This document shows, one piece after another, positions 1-8,844 of a stretch of DNA of 64,000 nt. Each line of letters begins with the position of its first letter. The first letter of the stretch is position 1. This DNA is from an uncultured Bacteroidales bacterium. Lineage in GTDB: Bacteria; Bacteroidota; Bacteroidia; Bacteroidales; P3. A model generated the notes under the pieces. It was given only the letters and a program-made list of their open reading frames with translations, did no database searches and had not been told where the DNA came from. Made by a program: the position numbers and the translations under genes. Where the stretch lies: contig CAJOEN010000031.1 of assembly GCA_905233475.1 (NCBI GenBank), positions 27,099 through 91,098 of the forward strand, in the 5' to 3' direction.

Positions 1-1644
1 GACATTGAAAATGCCATTGCTTCGGTGAAAAAGGAGATAGAAAACAACAAGGATATTATCAATCTTTATCCGTCGAGGTATTTGGCTATCAGTGCGTTGG
101 AAAACGTGAAACACACCGTTGCCGAGCTGGAGGCCCTGCACAACGGCAAGCAGATACTCGATGAGGCCAAGCGTCGTCGCGAAAATCTCGAAAAACACCA
201 CCACGAGCCTATCGACACACAGATAAGCAACGCGCGCTACGGCTTTATCCGCGGCGCACTGAAACAGACTTTCGTTCCCAACAAAAGCAACACCAAACGC
301 TGGCGCGCTTTCCGTGCCGACGACATACTCACCAACCGCTGGCTGGGACTGCCTGTGCTGCTGGTGTTTATGTGGATAATGTTCGAAACCACCTTTATAG
401 TGGGCGCCTATCCGCAGGACTGGCTCGATATGTTTATTTCGTGGCTGGGCGGCCTTGTGCGCGGCTGGATGCCCGAAGGTATGCTGAGCGACCTTGTGGT
501 GGACGGCATTATCGGCGGCGTGGGTTCGGTTATATCGTTCCTACCTAACATATTGATACTCTTTTTGTTCATCTCGATAATGGAAGACACGGGCTATATG
601 GCACGTGCCGCCTTTATGATGGACAAACTGTTTCACAAATTCGGCTTGCACGGACGCTCGTTCATACCTTATATAATGGGCTTCGGCTGTGCCGTGCCTG
701 CAATAATGGCCACACGTACCCTCGAAAATCGCAAAGACCGTCTGGTAACGGTGCTTACCATACCTTTTATGTCGTGCTCGGCGCGACTGCCTGTATATCT
801 GATACTTATAGGGACGTTCTTCCCCAAAAACCAGGCACTTGTGATGATGAGTCTTTACCTGTTTGGTGTTCTTGTCGCCGTGCTTTCGGCTAAAGTGCTG
901 AGCAAGACGGTGTTCCGCAGCGTTTCCGAGGAGTTTGTGATGGAACTGCCGCCGTATCGTGTACCTACCGCGCGCAACGTGCTGATGCACATGTGGGATA
1001 AGAGCGTGCAGTACCTCAAAAAAATGGGTACCATAATACTTGCCGCCTCCATAGTGATATGGGCGTTGGAGTATTTCCCCCGCAACTCTGCCGCCGAACA
1101 GCTTGTGGCACAGCAGATTGAGCAGACCGAGGGTATGCCCGTCGACAGCTGTTTCACTGCCGAAATGAAAACTGCCGCCATCGACTCCCTCTCCTACCTG
1201 CAGGCCGCCGTCCACAGCGAGAAATCCTTTGTGGGACGTTTCGGACATCTGATAGAGCCTGTGGTACGTCCCTGCGGTTTCGACTGGCACATAGGCGTGG
1301 CGCTTTGCACTGGCATCGCCGCCAAGGAGATAATAGTCTCCACCCTCGGAGTGCTGTATCAGGCCGGCGATGTGGAAGATGCCGAAGGCGAGAGCGCGCT
1401 ACAGGTGAAGATAAAGGAACAGACATGGCCCGAAGGCAGCGAGTATGCGGGAAGGCCAATCTATAGCCCGCTGGTGGCCTACGGACTGATGATTTTCGTG
1501 CTGCTCAGCGTGCCGTGCATTTCCACCCTTGCCGCCATCAAGCGCGAAGCCGGCTGGGGTTGGGTGCTGTTCACCTTCGTCTATACCATTTTCCTCGCTT
1601 GGCTGTTCTCCATGCTTATTTTCCAGATAGGGTCGCTGTTTTAG
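1..1644 (+). CDS. feoB: Ferrous iron transport protein B, 3' part (partial)
   Basis: The reading frame is open from base 1, so this is the C-terminal 547 residues of FeoB; the N-terminal GTPase domain lies outside the window. The visible part begins in the helical linker after the G domain and continues through the polytopic Fe(II) permease. Recognisable features are the first gate region with SCSARLPVY near 770-800, the second gate region with AAKEIIVSTLG near 1318-1350, and the C-terminal SVPCISTLAAIKRE near 1510-1550. FeoB imports Fe2+ across the inner membrane under anaerobic conditions. It is followed after about 215 nt by its Cys-rich partner and then by a hemerythrin gene, which gives an iron/oxygen-sensing theme. 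An internal ATG at 25 is not the true start. Confidence 0.95.
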   Translation, partial: DIENAIASVKKEIENNKDIINLYPSRYLAISALENVKHTVAELEALHNGKQILDEAKRRRENLEKHHHEPIDTQISNARYGFIRGALKQTFVPNKSNTKRWRAFRADDILTNRWLGLPVLLVFMWIMFETTFIVGAYPQDWLDMFISWLGGLVRGWMPEGMLSDLVVDGIIGGVGSVISFLPNILILFLFISIMEDTGYMARAAFMMDKLFHKFGLHGRSFIPYIMGFGCAVPAIMATRTLENRKDRLVTVLTIPFMSCSARLPVYLILIGTFFPKNQALVMMSLYLFGVLVAVLSAKVLSKTVFRSVSEEFVMELPPYRVPTARNVLMHMWDKSVQYLKKMGTIILAASIVIWALEYFPRNSAAEQLVAQQIEQTEGMPVDSCFTAEMKTAAIDSLSYLQAAVHSEKSFVGRFGHLIEPVVRPCGFDWHIGVALCTGIAAKEIIVSTLGVLYQAGDVEDAEGESALQVKIKEQTWPEGSEYAGRPIYSPLVAYGLMIFVLLSVPCISTLAAIKREAGWGWVLFTFVYTIFLAWLFSMLIFQIGSLF

Positions 1645-1736
1645 TGTTGAATTGTTGGATTGTTTAATTGTTGTTTTTTGGGTGAACAGTGATCTGTGAA
1701 CAGTGAAAAAGAGCGACGGATGGTGAATATGTGAAA

Positions 1737-1808
1737 ATGTTAAGATGTTAAGATGTTAAGATGTTAAGATGTTAAGATGTTAAGATGTTAAGGAGTTAAG
1801 GAACTAAG
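1737..1808. repeat. Tandem octamer repeat (ATGTTAAG)n
   Basis: Seven perfect head-to-tail copies of ATGTTAAG (1737-1792) are followed by two degenerate copies (GAGTTAAG, GAACTAAG). The surrounding spacer between feoB and its Cys-rich partner is also low-complexity: a GTGAACAGTG word is repeated around 1682-1705. No coding potential is seen. Such an array could change length by slipped-strand mispairing. Confidence 0.9.
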
Positions 1809-1859
1809 AGGTGAATAATTGTACATTGTAAATTACATTTCAACTCTCAACTTAAAGAA

Positions 1860-2078
1860 ATGGGTGTTCAGGTTATTATAACGGGATTGATAGTGGCTGC
1901 GGCGGTGGCGTTCCTTGTCGTGACGTTACGGCGCAAACTCACCAACAACGACTGTGGCGGCGATTGCAAAAGCAAAAACGCTGGCGGATGCGCTTCGTGT
2001 CCGATGTACGACAAAAATGCCTGCGGATGCACAAACCGCAACGGCTCCGCACAGGATTGCGGCTGTGGGAAAAAATAG
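1860..2078 (+). CDS. FeoB-associated Cys-rich membrane protein
   Basis: This 72-residue protein has one N-terminal membrane helix (about residues 5-23) followed by a short cytosolic tail with eight cysteines in CGGDC, CASCP, CGC and CGCG motifs. The family is found directly downstream of feoB in many Bacteroidetes and Firmicutes and is presumed to help Fe(II) transport, possibly by metal binding; its biochemistry is poorly known. The position next to feoB and the size and pattern match the family well. Confidence 0.88.
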   Translation: MGVQVIITGLIVAAAVAFLVVTLRRKLTNNDCGGDCKSKNAGGCASCPMYDKNACGCTNRNGSAQDCGCGKK

Positions 2079-2079
2079 T

Positions 2080-2111
2080 TTTGCTTACTCGGAAAAAAAA
2101 ACGTAAATTTG
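2080..2111 (+). promoter_or_regulatory. Bacteroidetes-type promoter upstream of hemerythrin gene
   Basis: TTTG at 2080-2083, a 20-nt spacer and TAAATTTG at 2104-2111 match the -33 TTTG / -7 TAnnTTTG consensus of Bacteroidetes. Transcription would begin near 2117, which argues for the ATG at 2144 rather than earlier ATGs as the start of the next gene. Confidence 0.7.
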
Positions 2112-2143
2112 TAGTCTTCAAACCGATGAAAAACATCTCTGAA

Positions 2144-2851
2144 ATGAAAACCAAACTTTTTACCAAAGATATGCGTCTGGCCGACCTTATCATTGCCAAC
2201 CACCACCTTCTGCCAACCCTGCCGCGTTTCGGCATTACGCTGGGATTCGGCAACCGTAGGGTGGAGGAGGTCTGCCAGAAGAACGGCATTCCCGCCGATT
2301 TTTTCATACTTATGTGCAACGCCTACACTTTTGAATCCTACATTCCCTACGAGGAAACCATTATGGACACCGACATACGCTACCTTGTGCCTTTCCTCAC
2401 CGCCTCGCACAGCTATTATCTTGATACACAGATACCTCACATCGAAAGGCACATGATGAACATCATTGGCGGCGACAACAGCAACTATTCCGTGGCCTTG
2501 CGCACTTTTTTCAACGACTACAAAAAGGACATCACCGAACATTTCGACTACGAGGAAAAGACGCTGTTTCCCTACATCGCCGACTTGCAGAAAGGAAAGA
2601 AACGTAGCGACTACAGCATCTACGACTTCGTGCAGACGCACAACTCGGGCATAGAGGACAAACTGAGCGACCTAACGCTGATACTTTTCAAATACCTGCC
2701 CGAAAACAAGTCCGACAACGACGTTATAGACTTGATTTTGGACCTGATAGAACTGACCTCCGACCTGAACAAACATGCCATGATTGAGGACAAAATTCTT
2801 GTGCCTTACGTCGAAGCTCTGGAGAAAGGAGTTGGCAATGACAAACTATAA
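2144..2851 (+). CDS. Hemerythrin-domain protein with ScdA-like N-terminus
   Basis: The 235-residue protein has an N-terminal region (about residues 1-55) with the layout of the ScdA/YtfE N-domain (ADLIIANHHLLPTLPRFGI...GNRRVEEVCQKNGI), but the family's CC pair is replaced by LG. A C-terminal hemerythrin four-helix bundle (about 80-235) carries likely di-iron ligands in SHSYY, HFDYEE, QTHNSG and HAMIEDKILVP. Hemerythrins bind O2 or NO at a di-iron centre; the ScdA/YtfE family repairs damaged iron centres. The start at 2144 was chosen because the promoter at 2080-2111 places the transcript start near 2117. The gene overlaps the downstream regulator by 14 nt, which implies translational coupling and a joint role in oxygen or redox sensing. 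Confidence 0.85.
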   Translation: MKTKLFTKDMRLADLIIANHHLLPTLPRFGITLGFGNRRVEEVCQKNGIPADFFILMCNAYTFESYIPYEETIMDTDIRYLVPFLTASHSYYLDTQIPHIERHMMNIIGGDNSNYSVALRTFFNDYKKDITEHFDYEEKTLFPYIADLQKGKKRSDYSIYDFVQTHNSGIEDKLSDLTLILFKYLPENKSDNDVIDLILDLIELTSDLNKHAMIEDKILVPYVEALEKGVGNDKL

Positions 2852-3437
2852 GCCGAAAATACTTTTGGTGGAACCTTCCCGAATCGTTGCCGAGGGCTTG
2901 AGTAAAATACTGTCCGACAGTGGTTTGTTCGGACAAATGTCGCACCTCTCATCCATAGCCCACCTCGACGACTATATGCACAGTATTCATCCTGATGTGC
3001 TGATAATCAACCCATTGCTTGTAACTCCCGACAAACAATCCGACCTCAGTGCTTTGCAACAGAGATACCCCAACCTGAAAATAATGGCTTTTTGTACCCA
3101 GCTGGCCGACAACGCTATAATGTCGAAATTCCATACCGTAGCCAACATTTACACCAATCCTTCGCACCTTGTAAAAAGTGTGAGGGACATAACGGAGCAT
3201 CGTGCTGTAATTCAGAAAAAAACATCCGAAAACGATGTCCTTTCGCGACGCGAGATCGAGATACTCATACTTGTGGCCCAAGGACTTATGAATAAAGAAA
3301 TAGCCGAAAAACTCAATATATCACTCAACACCGTAATAACCCATCGCAAGAACATCATCAAAAAAACGGGCATTAAATCTGTGGCCGGTCTCACATCTTA
3401 CGCACTGATGCACAATTACATAAACATAGGTGGATAA
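2838..3437 (+). CDS. LuxR/NarL-type regulator with degenerate receiver domain
   Basis: The 199-residue protein has an N-terminal receiver-like fold (about 1-115) and a C-terminal LuxR HTH (about 135-195, LSRREIEILILVAQGLMNKEIA). The receiver lacks the phosphorylation site: where a typical receiver has an Asp in the DVVLMD-type strand, this one reads PDVLIINPLL, with Asn. The N-terminal acidic pair is also weakened (LLVEPSRI). It is therefore unlikely to work by normal phosphotransfer, and no histidine kinase lies nearby. Overlap with the hemerythrin gene suggests that the two proteins act in one pathway. Start 2838 fits both the overlap and the receiver N-terminus. Confidence 0.85.
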   Translation: MTNYKPKILLVEPSRIVAEGLSKILSDSGLFGQMSHLSSIAHLDDYMHSIHPDVLIINPLLVTPDKQSDLSALQQRYPNLKIMAFCTQLADNAIMSKFHTVANIYTNPSHLVKSVRDITEHRAVIQKKTSENDVLSRREIEILILVAQGLMNKEIAEKLNISLNTVITHRKNIIKKTGIKSVAGLTSYALMHNYINIGG

Positions 3438-3470
3438 AACTGTGAATTTTACGTGTTTAAAAATATATCT

Positions 3471-4667
3471 ATGAAACGAATTGTATTACTTATTGTTACG
3501 ATAACCATTACAGCGCATACAATATCGCAATCCGCCGACACTACTCGGAACAGTCGTTTTTCGTTACGTGCCGACTTCGAGTATTTCTTTAAGGACAACG
3601 AGTTTTCTGCCGAAAAAACAAGCGGTTACACTATACCGGGCTTCTATTTCCGTCCGCGTTTGGTGTGGAATGTGGAAAAGCATGTGCGTTTGGAGGCCGG
3701 CGTACATTGGCTGCATTATTGGGGAGCCAGCAGTTATCCGCGAAATATTTCGTTCACAGCTTTTCCCGAAATGGGGGAGGAGTCCGCTCCAAGTCATGTG
3801 CTGCCGTGGATGCAGGCTCGCGTAGATGTGTTGCCCCAACTGTCGCTTGTGTTCGGCAATTTGTATAACAACGACAAGCACCTGCAACTGCCGCGTCCGC
3901 TCTACGACGACGAACTGCTATACGCCACCGACCCCGAGGCAGGTATTCAGATGTTGTTGAATTTCAAGTATTTCAATGCCGATATTTGGGCAGACTGGAG
4001 AAATTTTATTTTCCGAGGTAGCGAAACGCAGGAGCGTTTTATTTGTGGTTTTTCGGGCAGGGTTAAACCTATACAGACCAATGTCGTAAATCTTTCGCTA
4101 CCCATACACGCTATAGTGCAACACACTGGTGGAGAGATGGTTGCCGTTTCTTGTGCGACAATTTCCATGTTCAATTTTTCTGCAGGTCTGCAACTGGGCT
4201 TGCGTATGGGAAAGGTAGAAGTTACAACGGGTTGCCATGCTGTTGCTTTTATCAACAGTGGCGATACAACACTCTCATTTAAAAATGGTTGGGGTATTTA
4301 TCCGCATTTGGGGGCAAAATTCGCAGGTGTTTCAATGGATGTGGCATATTGGCACGGCGATAATTTTGTGCCTTTGCTCGGCAGTCCGCATTTTTCAAAC
4401 GTATCGGTCAAAAAAACAGGTCTTGTCTTCGACCCGATGGATATGCTTTGCGCAAGCGTCGGCTACGAGCTTAAGAAATTCCGCCACACCACGCTTGCCG
4501 TAGAAGGTCTTACCTACATTTATTTCCCTTACTCCGGCACTTTTGGCGATTTTACCAGAATTGAAAAAGACGGTGCCGCAAGTTTTGCTTTCGGATTCTT
4601 TCTGAAAGTAAATCCCAAGATTGCTCCACATGGCTTTTATGACAGATTGCGCAAAAAACGCAAATAA
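3471..4667 (+). CDS. Predicted outer-membrane beta-barrel protein
   Basis: This 398-residue protein begins with a signal peptide (MKRIVLLIVTITITAHTISQS). The rest is rich in alternating aromatic/polar strands typical of a Bacteroidetes outer-membrane barrel. I do not recognise a specific family. The start is set at the MKR methionine because it begins the signal peptide; an ATG six codons upstream adds nothing. It lies 33 nt after the LuxR-type gene, so it may be a target or operon partner. Confidence 0.7.
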   Translation: MKRIVLLIVTITITAHTISQSADTTRNSRFSLRADFEYFFKDNEFSAEKTSGYTIPGFYFRPRLVWNVEKHVRLEAGVHWLHYWGASSYPRNISFTAFPEMGEESAPSHVLPWMQARVDVLPQLSLVFGNLYNNDKHLQLPRPLYDDELLYATDPEAGIQMLLNFKYFNADIWADWRNFIFRGSETQERFICGFSGRVKPIQTNVVNLSLPIHAIVQHTGGEMVAVSCATISMFNFSAGLQLGLRMGKVEVTTGCHAVAFINSGDTTLSFKNGWGIYPHLGAKFAGVSMDVAYWHGDNFVPLLGSPHFSNVSVKKTGLVFDPMDMLCASVGYELKKFRHTTLAVEGLTYIYFPYSGTFGDFTRIEKDGAASFAFGFFLKVNPKIAPHGFYDRLRKKRK

Positions 4668-4697
4668 AAAAGGCGGCAAATAAATATTCTTGCCGCC
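4665..4697 (-). terminator. Rho-independent terminator after grpE-dnaJ
   Basis: An 8-bp perfect stem GGCGGCAA/TTGCCGCC (4672-4679 with 4690-4697) has a T-run on the minus strand from 4671 to 4665. It lies about 30 nt past the dnaJ stop codon and overlaps the stop of the convergent gene. Confidence 0.8.
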
Positions 4698-4729
4698 CAA
4701 AAAACAAATTTAAAAATGAATGAAGTTTA

Positions 4730-5905
4730 TCAGTTGAATATATCTTTCATTTTGTTGAAGAATCCCTTTTCCTGTTTACTTGGATTTGGTTGGAAATTAG
4801 GCGAGTTACGCAATTTTTCCAACAATTCACGTTCCTCCTTATTGGTTGCCTTGGGTATCCACACGTTGATACTTACAAGCATATCTCCAATGCCGTAGCC
4901 GTTTACATCGGGCAATCCTTTTCCCCTCAGTCTCAATATTTTGCCGGAAGGGATACCGGGTTCAATTTTCATTTTTACCTTGCCCTGAAGCGTGGGTATT
5001 TCGAGATTTGTGCCGAGGGTGGCATCGACGAAATTGATGTATGCGGTGTATAACAAGTTGTTTTCCTGCCGTTCGAAAGTGTCGTGCGGCAGTTCTTCAA
5101 TTTGCACGATAAGGTCGCCGGGTATGCCGTTGTGCGGGCCAGCGTGTCCTTTGCCCTGAAGCTGGAACTGCATTCCTTCGGCCACGCCGCGCGGTATTGG
5201 CACAGTTACCACCTCTTCGGAGAGAATTACGCCTTCTCCGTTACATTGCGGGCATTTGTGTTTTACCGTCTTGCCCAGGCCGTTGCATTGCGGGCATGTC
5301 GATTGTGTCTGCATTTGGCCGAGTATGGTGTGGCGCACTTCCACCACGACACCTGCGCCGTGGCAGTGGTTGCATGTCTCCATTTCGCCGTCCTTGGAGC
5401 CTGAGCCTCCGCAAGTTTTGCAGGCGACGTATTTTTTTACCTTGTATTTTTTTTCAACGCCTTTTTCAATATCTTCGAGTGTTACTTTGGCTTTGATACG
5501 CAGGTTGCCGCCTCGTTGCACACGTTGTTGCGAGCGACCGCCTCCGCCACCGAAACCTCCAAATCCGCTGAAGCCACTGAACCCGCCTCCGCCGAAATTG
5601 AAGCCGCGTCCAAAAACGCTGTTCAGAATGTCGTTGAGGTCGAAATCGGCGAAACCGCCGCCGAAACCGCCAGCGCCGCCTTCTACGCCTGCATGGCCGA
5701 ACTGGTCGTAGCGTGCCTTTTTGTCAGGGTCGCTGAGTACGGAATAGGCTTCGGCAGCCTCCTTGAATTTTTCTTCGGCCTCCTTGTCGCCCGGATTGCG
5801 GTCGGGGTGATATTTTAAAGCTAATTTGCGGTAGGCTTTTTTGAGGTCTTCCGTTGTGGCGTTTCTGTCCACTCCCAAAACTTCGTAATAATCTCTTTTT
5901 GCCAT
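4730..5905 (-). CDS. dnaJ: Chaperone protein DnaJ
   Basis: The protein (391 aa) is a full-length type I Hsp40. It has a J domain (1-70) with the HPD motif in [10 protein letters not shown], a Gly/Phe-rich linker (75-125), and four zinc-binding CxxCxGxG repeats ([32 protein letters not shown]) around 155-225, followed by the substrate-binding C-terminal domain. It stimulates the DnaK ATPase and delivers unfolded clients. It is co-transcribed with grpE, 18 nt upstream; dnaK is not in the window. Confidence 0.97.
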   Translation of the reverse strand: MAKRDYYEVLGVDRNATTEDLKKAYRKLALKYHPDRNPGDKEAEEKFKEAAEAYSVLSDPDKKARYDQFGHAGVEGGAGGFGGGFADFDLNDILNSVFGRGFNFGGGGFSGFSGFGGFGGGGGRSQQRVQRGGNLRIKAKVTLEDIEKGVEKKYKVKKYVACKTCGGSGSKDGEMETCNHCHGAGVVVEVRHTILGQMQTQSTCPQCNGLGKTVKHKCPQCNGEGVILSEEVVTVPIPRGVAEGMQFQLQGKGHAGPHNGIPGDLIVQIEELPHDTFERQENNLLYTAYINFVDATLGTNLEIPTLQGKVKMKIEPGIPSGKILRLRGKGLPDVNGYGIGDMLVSINVWIPKATNKEERELLEKLRNSPNFQPNPSKQEKGFFNKMKDIFN

Positions 5906-5923
5906 GTCTTATTTATGCCTTTC

Positions 5924-6550
5924 TTAAATTGCAACCACCACTTTGGGAAAGCGCAGAACTTTGTCGTTCAAGTAGTAACCTTTTTCCACAACATCTATCA
6001 CAGTGCCTTTCTGCTCCTCGTCGGCGGCAGGGAATTGAGTTACGGCCTCGTGGGTCTCCTCGCTGAATTTCTGACCTTTAGCCTCTATTTCCTTCAAGCC
6101 TTTCTGTTGGAGTATATTCATCAGTTTGTTGTATATGAGTTGCACGCCTTCGCGCGAGGCTTCGTCCGACATCGACTGTAGGGCGCGTTCAAGGTCATCA
6201 ACTACGGGAAGAATGGCTTTGATAGTGTCTGCTGCACCGTTGATAAGCAAGTCGGCTTTCTCTTTATTGGTGCGTTTGCGGTAATTTTCAAATTCCGAGT
6301 AGGTGCGTAGATACTTGTCGTTCAGTTCGTTAAGTTTCTCGCCGAGTTCCTGTATTTTGGTCTCGCTATCGTTTTTGTGATGTTTCTTGTCTTTTTTGTT
6401 TTTTTTATCCTCGTGTGCCTCGCTCTGTGTAGCCTCGGCATTTTTGTCGGACTGCTGCGAAGCGTTGTTGTCGTTTGTCTCAACATCCTGAGGGTCAATA
6501 TTTTTTGTATTTTCGTCCATTGCGGTATTTTTATTTTTCTTGAATATCAT
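5924..6550 (-). CDS. grpE: Nucleotide exchange factor GrpE
   Basis: This 208-residue GrpE has a long charged, low-complexity N-terminus (1-70, rich in K, D, N and E), a coiled-coil region (SETKIQELGEKLNELNDKYLRTYSEFENYRKRT) and the conserved C-terminal beta domain ending in LNDKVLRFPKVVVAI. It releases ADP from DnaK. A second ATG at codon 11 (MDENTKN, start 6520) is an equally plausible start. It is the first gene of the grpE-dnaJ unit. Confidence 0.95.
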   Translation of the reverse strand: MIFKKNKNTAMDENTKNIDPQDVETNDNNASQQSDKNAEATQSEAHEDKKNKKDKKHHKNDSETKIQELGEKLNELNDKYLRTYSEFENYRKRTNKEKADLLINGAADTIKAILPVVDDLERALQSMSDEASREGVQLIYNKLMNILQQKGLKEIEAKGQKFSEETHEAVTQFPAADEEQKGTVIDVVEKGYYLNDKVLRFPKVVVAI

Positions 6551-6613
6551 ATTATTTGCTGCAGATTTTTATGTTTCAAAAACTTTGCCAAAATGTTCTA
6601 TTATGACAAAATG

Positions 6614-8161
6614 TCATTTTTGTGGTTCGGATTCTGCGGTTTGTGTAGTTTTCCAAATGTAGATGTCAGTTTTCTGTAGTGGTCTGATGTCGCCGTACCA
6701 ATGGAATCCTTTGATGAATTTTTTGTCTTTTGGCAGAAGTTTAATGGGATACGCCTGCATATCGGGGTCGCGGTAGGTAGTCACACGGTAGGGCTTGCGG
6801 TCTTTGATGTATATACGCATATCGGAGCCCTCGCCAACGTTCACGCCAAGCAATTCCTGCGTTTTGTCGGGCTTGTCCTCGGTTAGGTAATACACCGACT
6901 GGGCATTGCCAATAATGTCGGCGTATGAGGGTTCGCCTTCGCGGAAAAACACCACACTGTTTTTCCCTTTCACTTGGTTGTACTGCGTTTCGGCAACTTT
7001 CTGCACTACAAAGGCCGCACTTTTGAGGTGTATGGTTTTTACGCCCGATGTGTCGAATTTTATTGCTATGGTGTCGGCAGTGCACTGCGTACTGTCGTAC
7101 CAAGCAATGGGATTGCTGTAGAGGGTTATTAGCGAATCTGGTACATTATAGAAAGCCGAGTCGCACTGCCCCTGCACGTCGCTGCGGAAAATGCGCACTT
7201 TGTGATAAGCGCTTACAGTACGGATTTCGTTGCTGTCGTTGATGGTAGAGTATATGGTGTCGGAGTGCATGTAAAGGGTGTCGTTTTTGTCGTTTACAAA
7301 ATGTGCTGTGGCACTGTCGGTTATGAAATTGTAATGGCGCATGCCGTCGGTTTCGCCGTAATGCCCTGTGCAGAAAATGTTGTTTGCGGAATCCCAGATA
7401 TTTACATTGTGCCGTGCCACTCCGAATTTTGTTTTGCGGTAGTAGTCGAGGGTGTCGCAGGTAAGTCGCTGGTTTCCATTGTATATCGACGATTTTTTTA
7501 CGGAAGTGGCGTGCCCTTCGTCGGTATTGTAAGTGCCTTGTTTACTGAAAATTATGGTGCTGTCGCTAAAAATATGGGTGGGACCGCGAAAAACGGCGAG
7601 TTTGGTAATGGTATTGTAAGTCATTGTGTCGGAGGTAAGTACGGTGGTGGAGTCGGTCAGCATGACATCGTCGTATATGAAAAACTCCTTGATATCGGCG
7701 TAGTATAGTCCGTTGTAGCTGTCGAGGGTTTTGTCGCCGTTCACCGCATGGCCGTGGTAGGTGTATTTTGCGGTAGAAGTATTGCGGTTGTACGATATGT
7801 AATTAGTTGTAAGCGAGGTGGCTCCATCGACAAGTAGCACTTCGTCGCCCCAAATTTCCACCACACGTGTATTGCCGTTGTAGAAAAGTTCGTCGCCAAA
7901 AATGGTGGTGGTGTCCGAAATTTCGATAACTATATTGCCAAATGCCGTAAAATTGTTGTTTTTAGTGTCGAAATGAGCCGAGTCGGAGTTCAGAACCATT
8001 CCCTCGTGGGTGGCTTTCACCGTTTTGTACAATATCCACACATCAGGATTGTCGGCATTGCGTGAGCCCACCCCCGACTGATATTCAATTACTTTTTGAG
8101 CATTGGCTTCAATGCAGAAAAACAGTGCAAGTAGCAATGTTACAATGGTTTTACGTAGCAT
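6614..8161 (-). CDS. OstA/LptA-like periplasmic or outer-membrane biogenesis protein
   Basis: The 515-residue protein has a signal peptide (MLRKTIVTLLLALFFCIEANA) and many repeated beta-strand segments such as NNFTAFGNIVIEISDTTTIFGDELFYN, characteristic of the OstA_2/LptA-type jellyroll fold. In Bacteroidetes this family is linked to lipopolysaccharide transport. The repeated pattern of FxxxVxxxDSxxxLxSDxxxYN covers roughly residues 40-450. The catalogue name OstA-like is well supported; a precise role in Lpt-mediated LPS transport is inferred. Confidence 0.85.
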   Translation of the reverse strand: MLRKTIVTLLLALFFCIEANAQKVIEYQSGVGSRNADNPDVWILYKTVKATHEGMVLNSDSAHFDTKNNNFTAFGNIVIEISDTTTIFGDELFYNGNTRVVEIWGDEVLLVDGATSLTTNYISYNRNTSTAKYTYHGHAVNGDKTLDSYNGLYYADIKEFFIYDDVMLTDSTTVLTSDTMTYNTITKLAVFRGPTHIFSDSTIIFSKQGTYNTDEGHATSVKKSSIYNGNQRLTCDTLDYYRKTKFGVARHNVNIWDSANNIFCTGHYGETDGMRHYNFITDSATAHFVNDKNDTLYMHSDTIYSTINDSNEIRTVSAYHKVRIFRSDVQGQCDSAFYNVPDSLITLYSNPIAWYDSTQCTADTIAIKFDTSGVKTIHLKSAAFVVQKVAETQYNQVKGKNSVVFFREGEPSYADIIGNAQSVYYLTEDKPDKTQELLGVNVGEGSDMRIYIKDRKPYRVTTYRDPDMQAYPIKLLPKDKKFIKGFHWYGDIRPLQKTDIYIWKTTQTAESEPQK

Positions 8162-8182
8162 TTGACTTCAGATTTTAATATG

Positions 8183-8190
8183 CAAAAGTA
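8183..8190 (-). promoter_or_regulatory. Candidate -7 promoter element for the OstA-like gene
   Basis: On the minus strand the bases read TACTTTTG, matching TAnnTTTG, 22 nt upstream of the ATG. No clear -33 TTTG is found at the right spacing. Confidence 0.4.
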
Positions 8191-8354
8191 CATTTTTTTT
8201 ACGATTTTTTCGTTTTTTTTATTTTCCTGCTCGCTGAAGCACGCAAATTACGAATAATCTTGATACGAGCAACCTCATTTTGCAATGAGCAAAATTGTGT
8301 TCGATAGCGTATTGTTCTTAATAACAAGGTGTTACATTGCAAACAAAAATATAT

Positions 8355-8385
8355 TTTGCCGTATGGAAAAAATGTCGTAACTTTG
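8355..8385 (+). promoter_or_regulatory. Consensus promoter of the cobalamin riboswitch transcript
   Basis: TTTG at 8355-8358, a 19-nt spacer and TAACTTTG at 8378-8385 form a full Bacteroidetes promoter. The predicted transcript start near 8392 falls just before the riboswitch. Confidence 0.8.
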
Positions 8386-8391
8386 CAGTTC

Positions 8392-8575
8392 GAATTTGGT
8401 TCATCCAAGAGCAATTTTGCCAAGGATGATTAAAAGGGAATCGGGTGCAAATCCCGGACAGTCCCGCTGCTGTAAGCTCCGCAACAGTCGTTTCCAATCC
8501 CCTGCCACTGTCCGCCTCGTGCGAATGGGAAGGCCGCGAAACGATGGAGTAAGTCAGAAGACCTGCCAGGTTTGA
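8392..8575 (+). ncRNA. Cobalamin (B12) riboswitch
   Basis: The element contains the conserved cobalamin aptamer blocks in order: AGGGAATCGGGTGCAAATCC, then CAGTCCCGCTGCTGTAAG, the GCCACTG element near 8504, a GGAAGG block near 8527, and the B12 box variant AAGTCAGAAGACCTGCC near 8551-8567. It binds adenosyl- or another cobalamin and lowers expression of downstream genes when B12 is sufficient. It sits in a long (about 450 nt) leader in front of two genes for T9SS-exported surface proteins. Confidence 0.95.
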
Positions 8576-8844
8576 TTTTTGAAAAGCTTTCGAGGAAAGA
8601 GCTTGAAAAAAGACAACACACCAATGTTCGAATTTTTCACGATTTTTTGAAAGCTGTTTTGAGTTAGAAAGTCAAAATAGTTATATGCTGTTGTTCGAAA
8701 AAAGGTACAATATCGCTGTAAGGTATGCCGCAATGACTCACACGATAAAAAGTGTGGGGTCGCGCGGTTTTCGTTTATGGCTGTGCCAAACTGCTCGGAC
8801 AATAGCGGAATAAACAATAGTAATAATCTTTAAATCAATTTATT
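8576..8844 (+). promoter_or_regulatory. Long leader between riboswitch and first gene
   Basis: These 269 nt contain no ORF of note. They hold a hairpin at 8735-8761 (CACAC paired with GTGTG, extended by outer pairs and closed by a GATAAAAA loop). It might be part of the expression platform, but no run of T follows it and no pairing with the aptamer was established. Confidence 0.35.

Noticed and set aside
541..1290. 249-codon antisense ORF in feoB
   Set aside because: Low-complexity His/Gly-rich product opposite a clear FeoB sequence.
1737..1808. Possible CRISPR-like array
   Set aside because: Units are 8 nt, contiguous and lack spacers; this is a simple tandem repeat.
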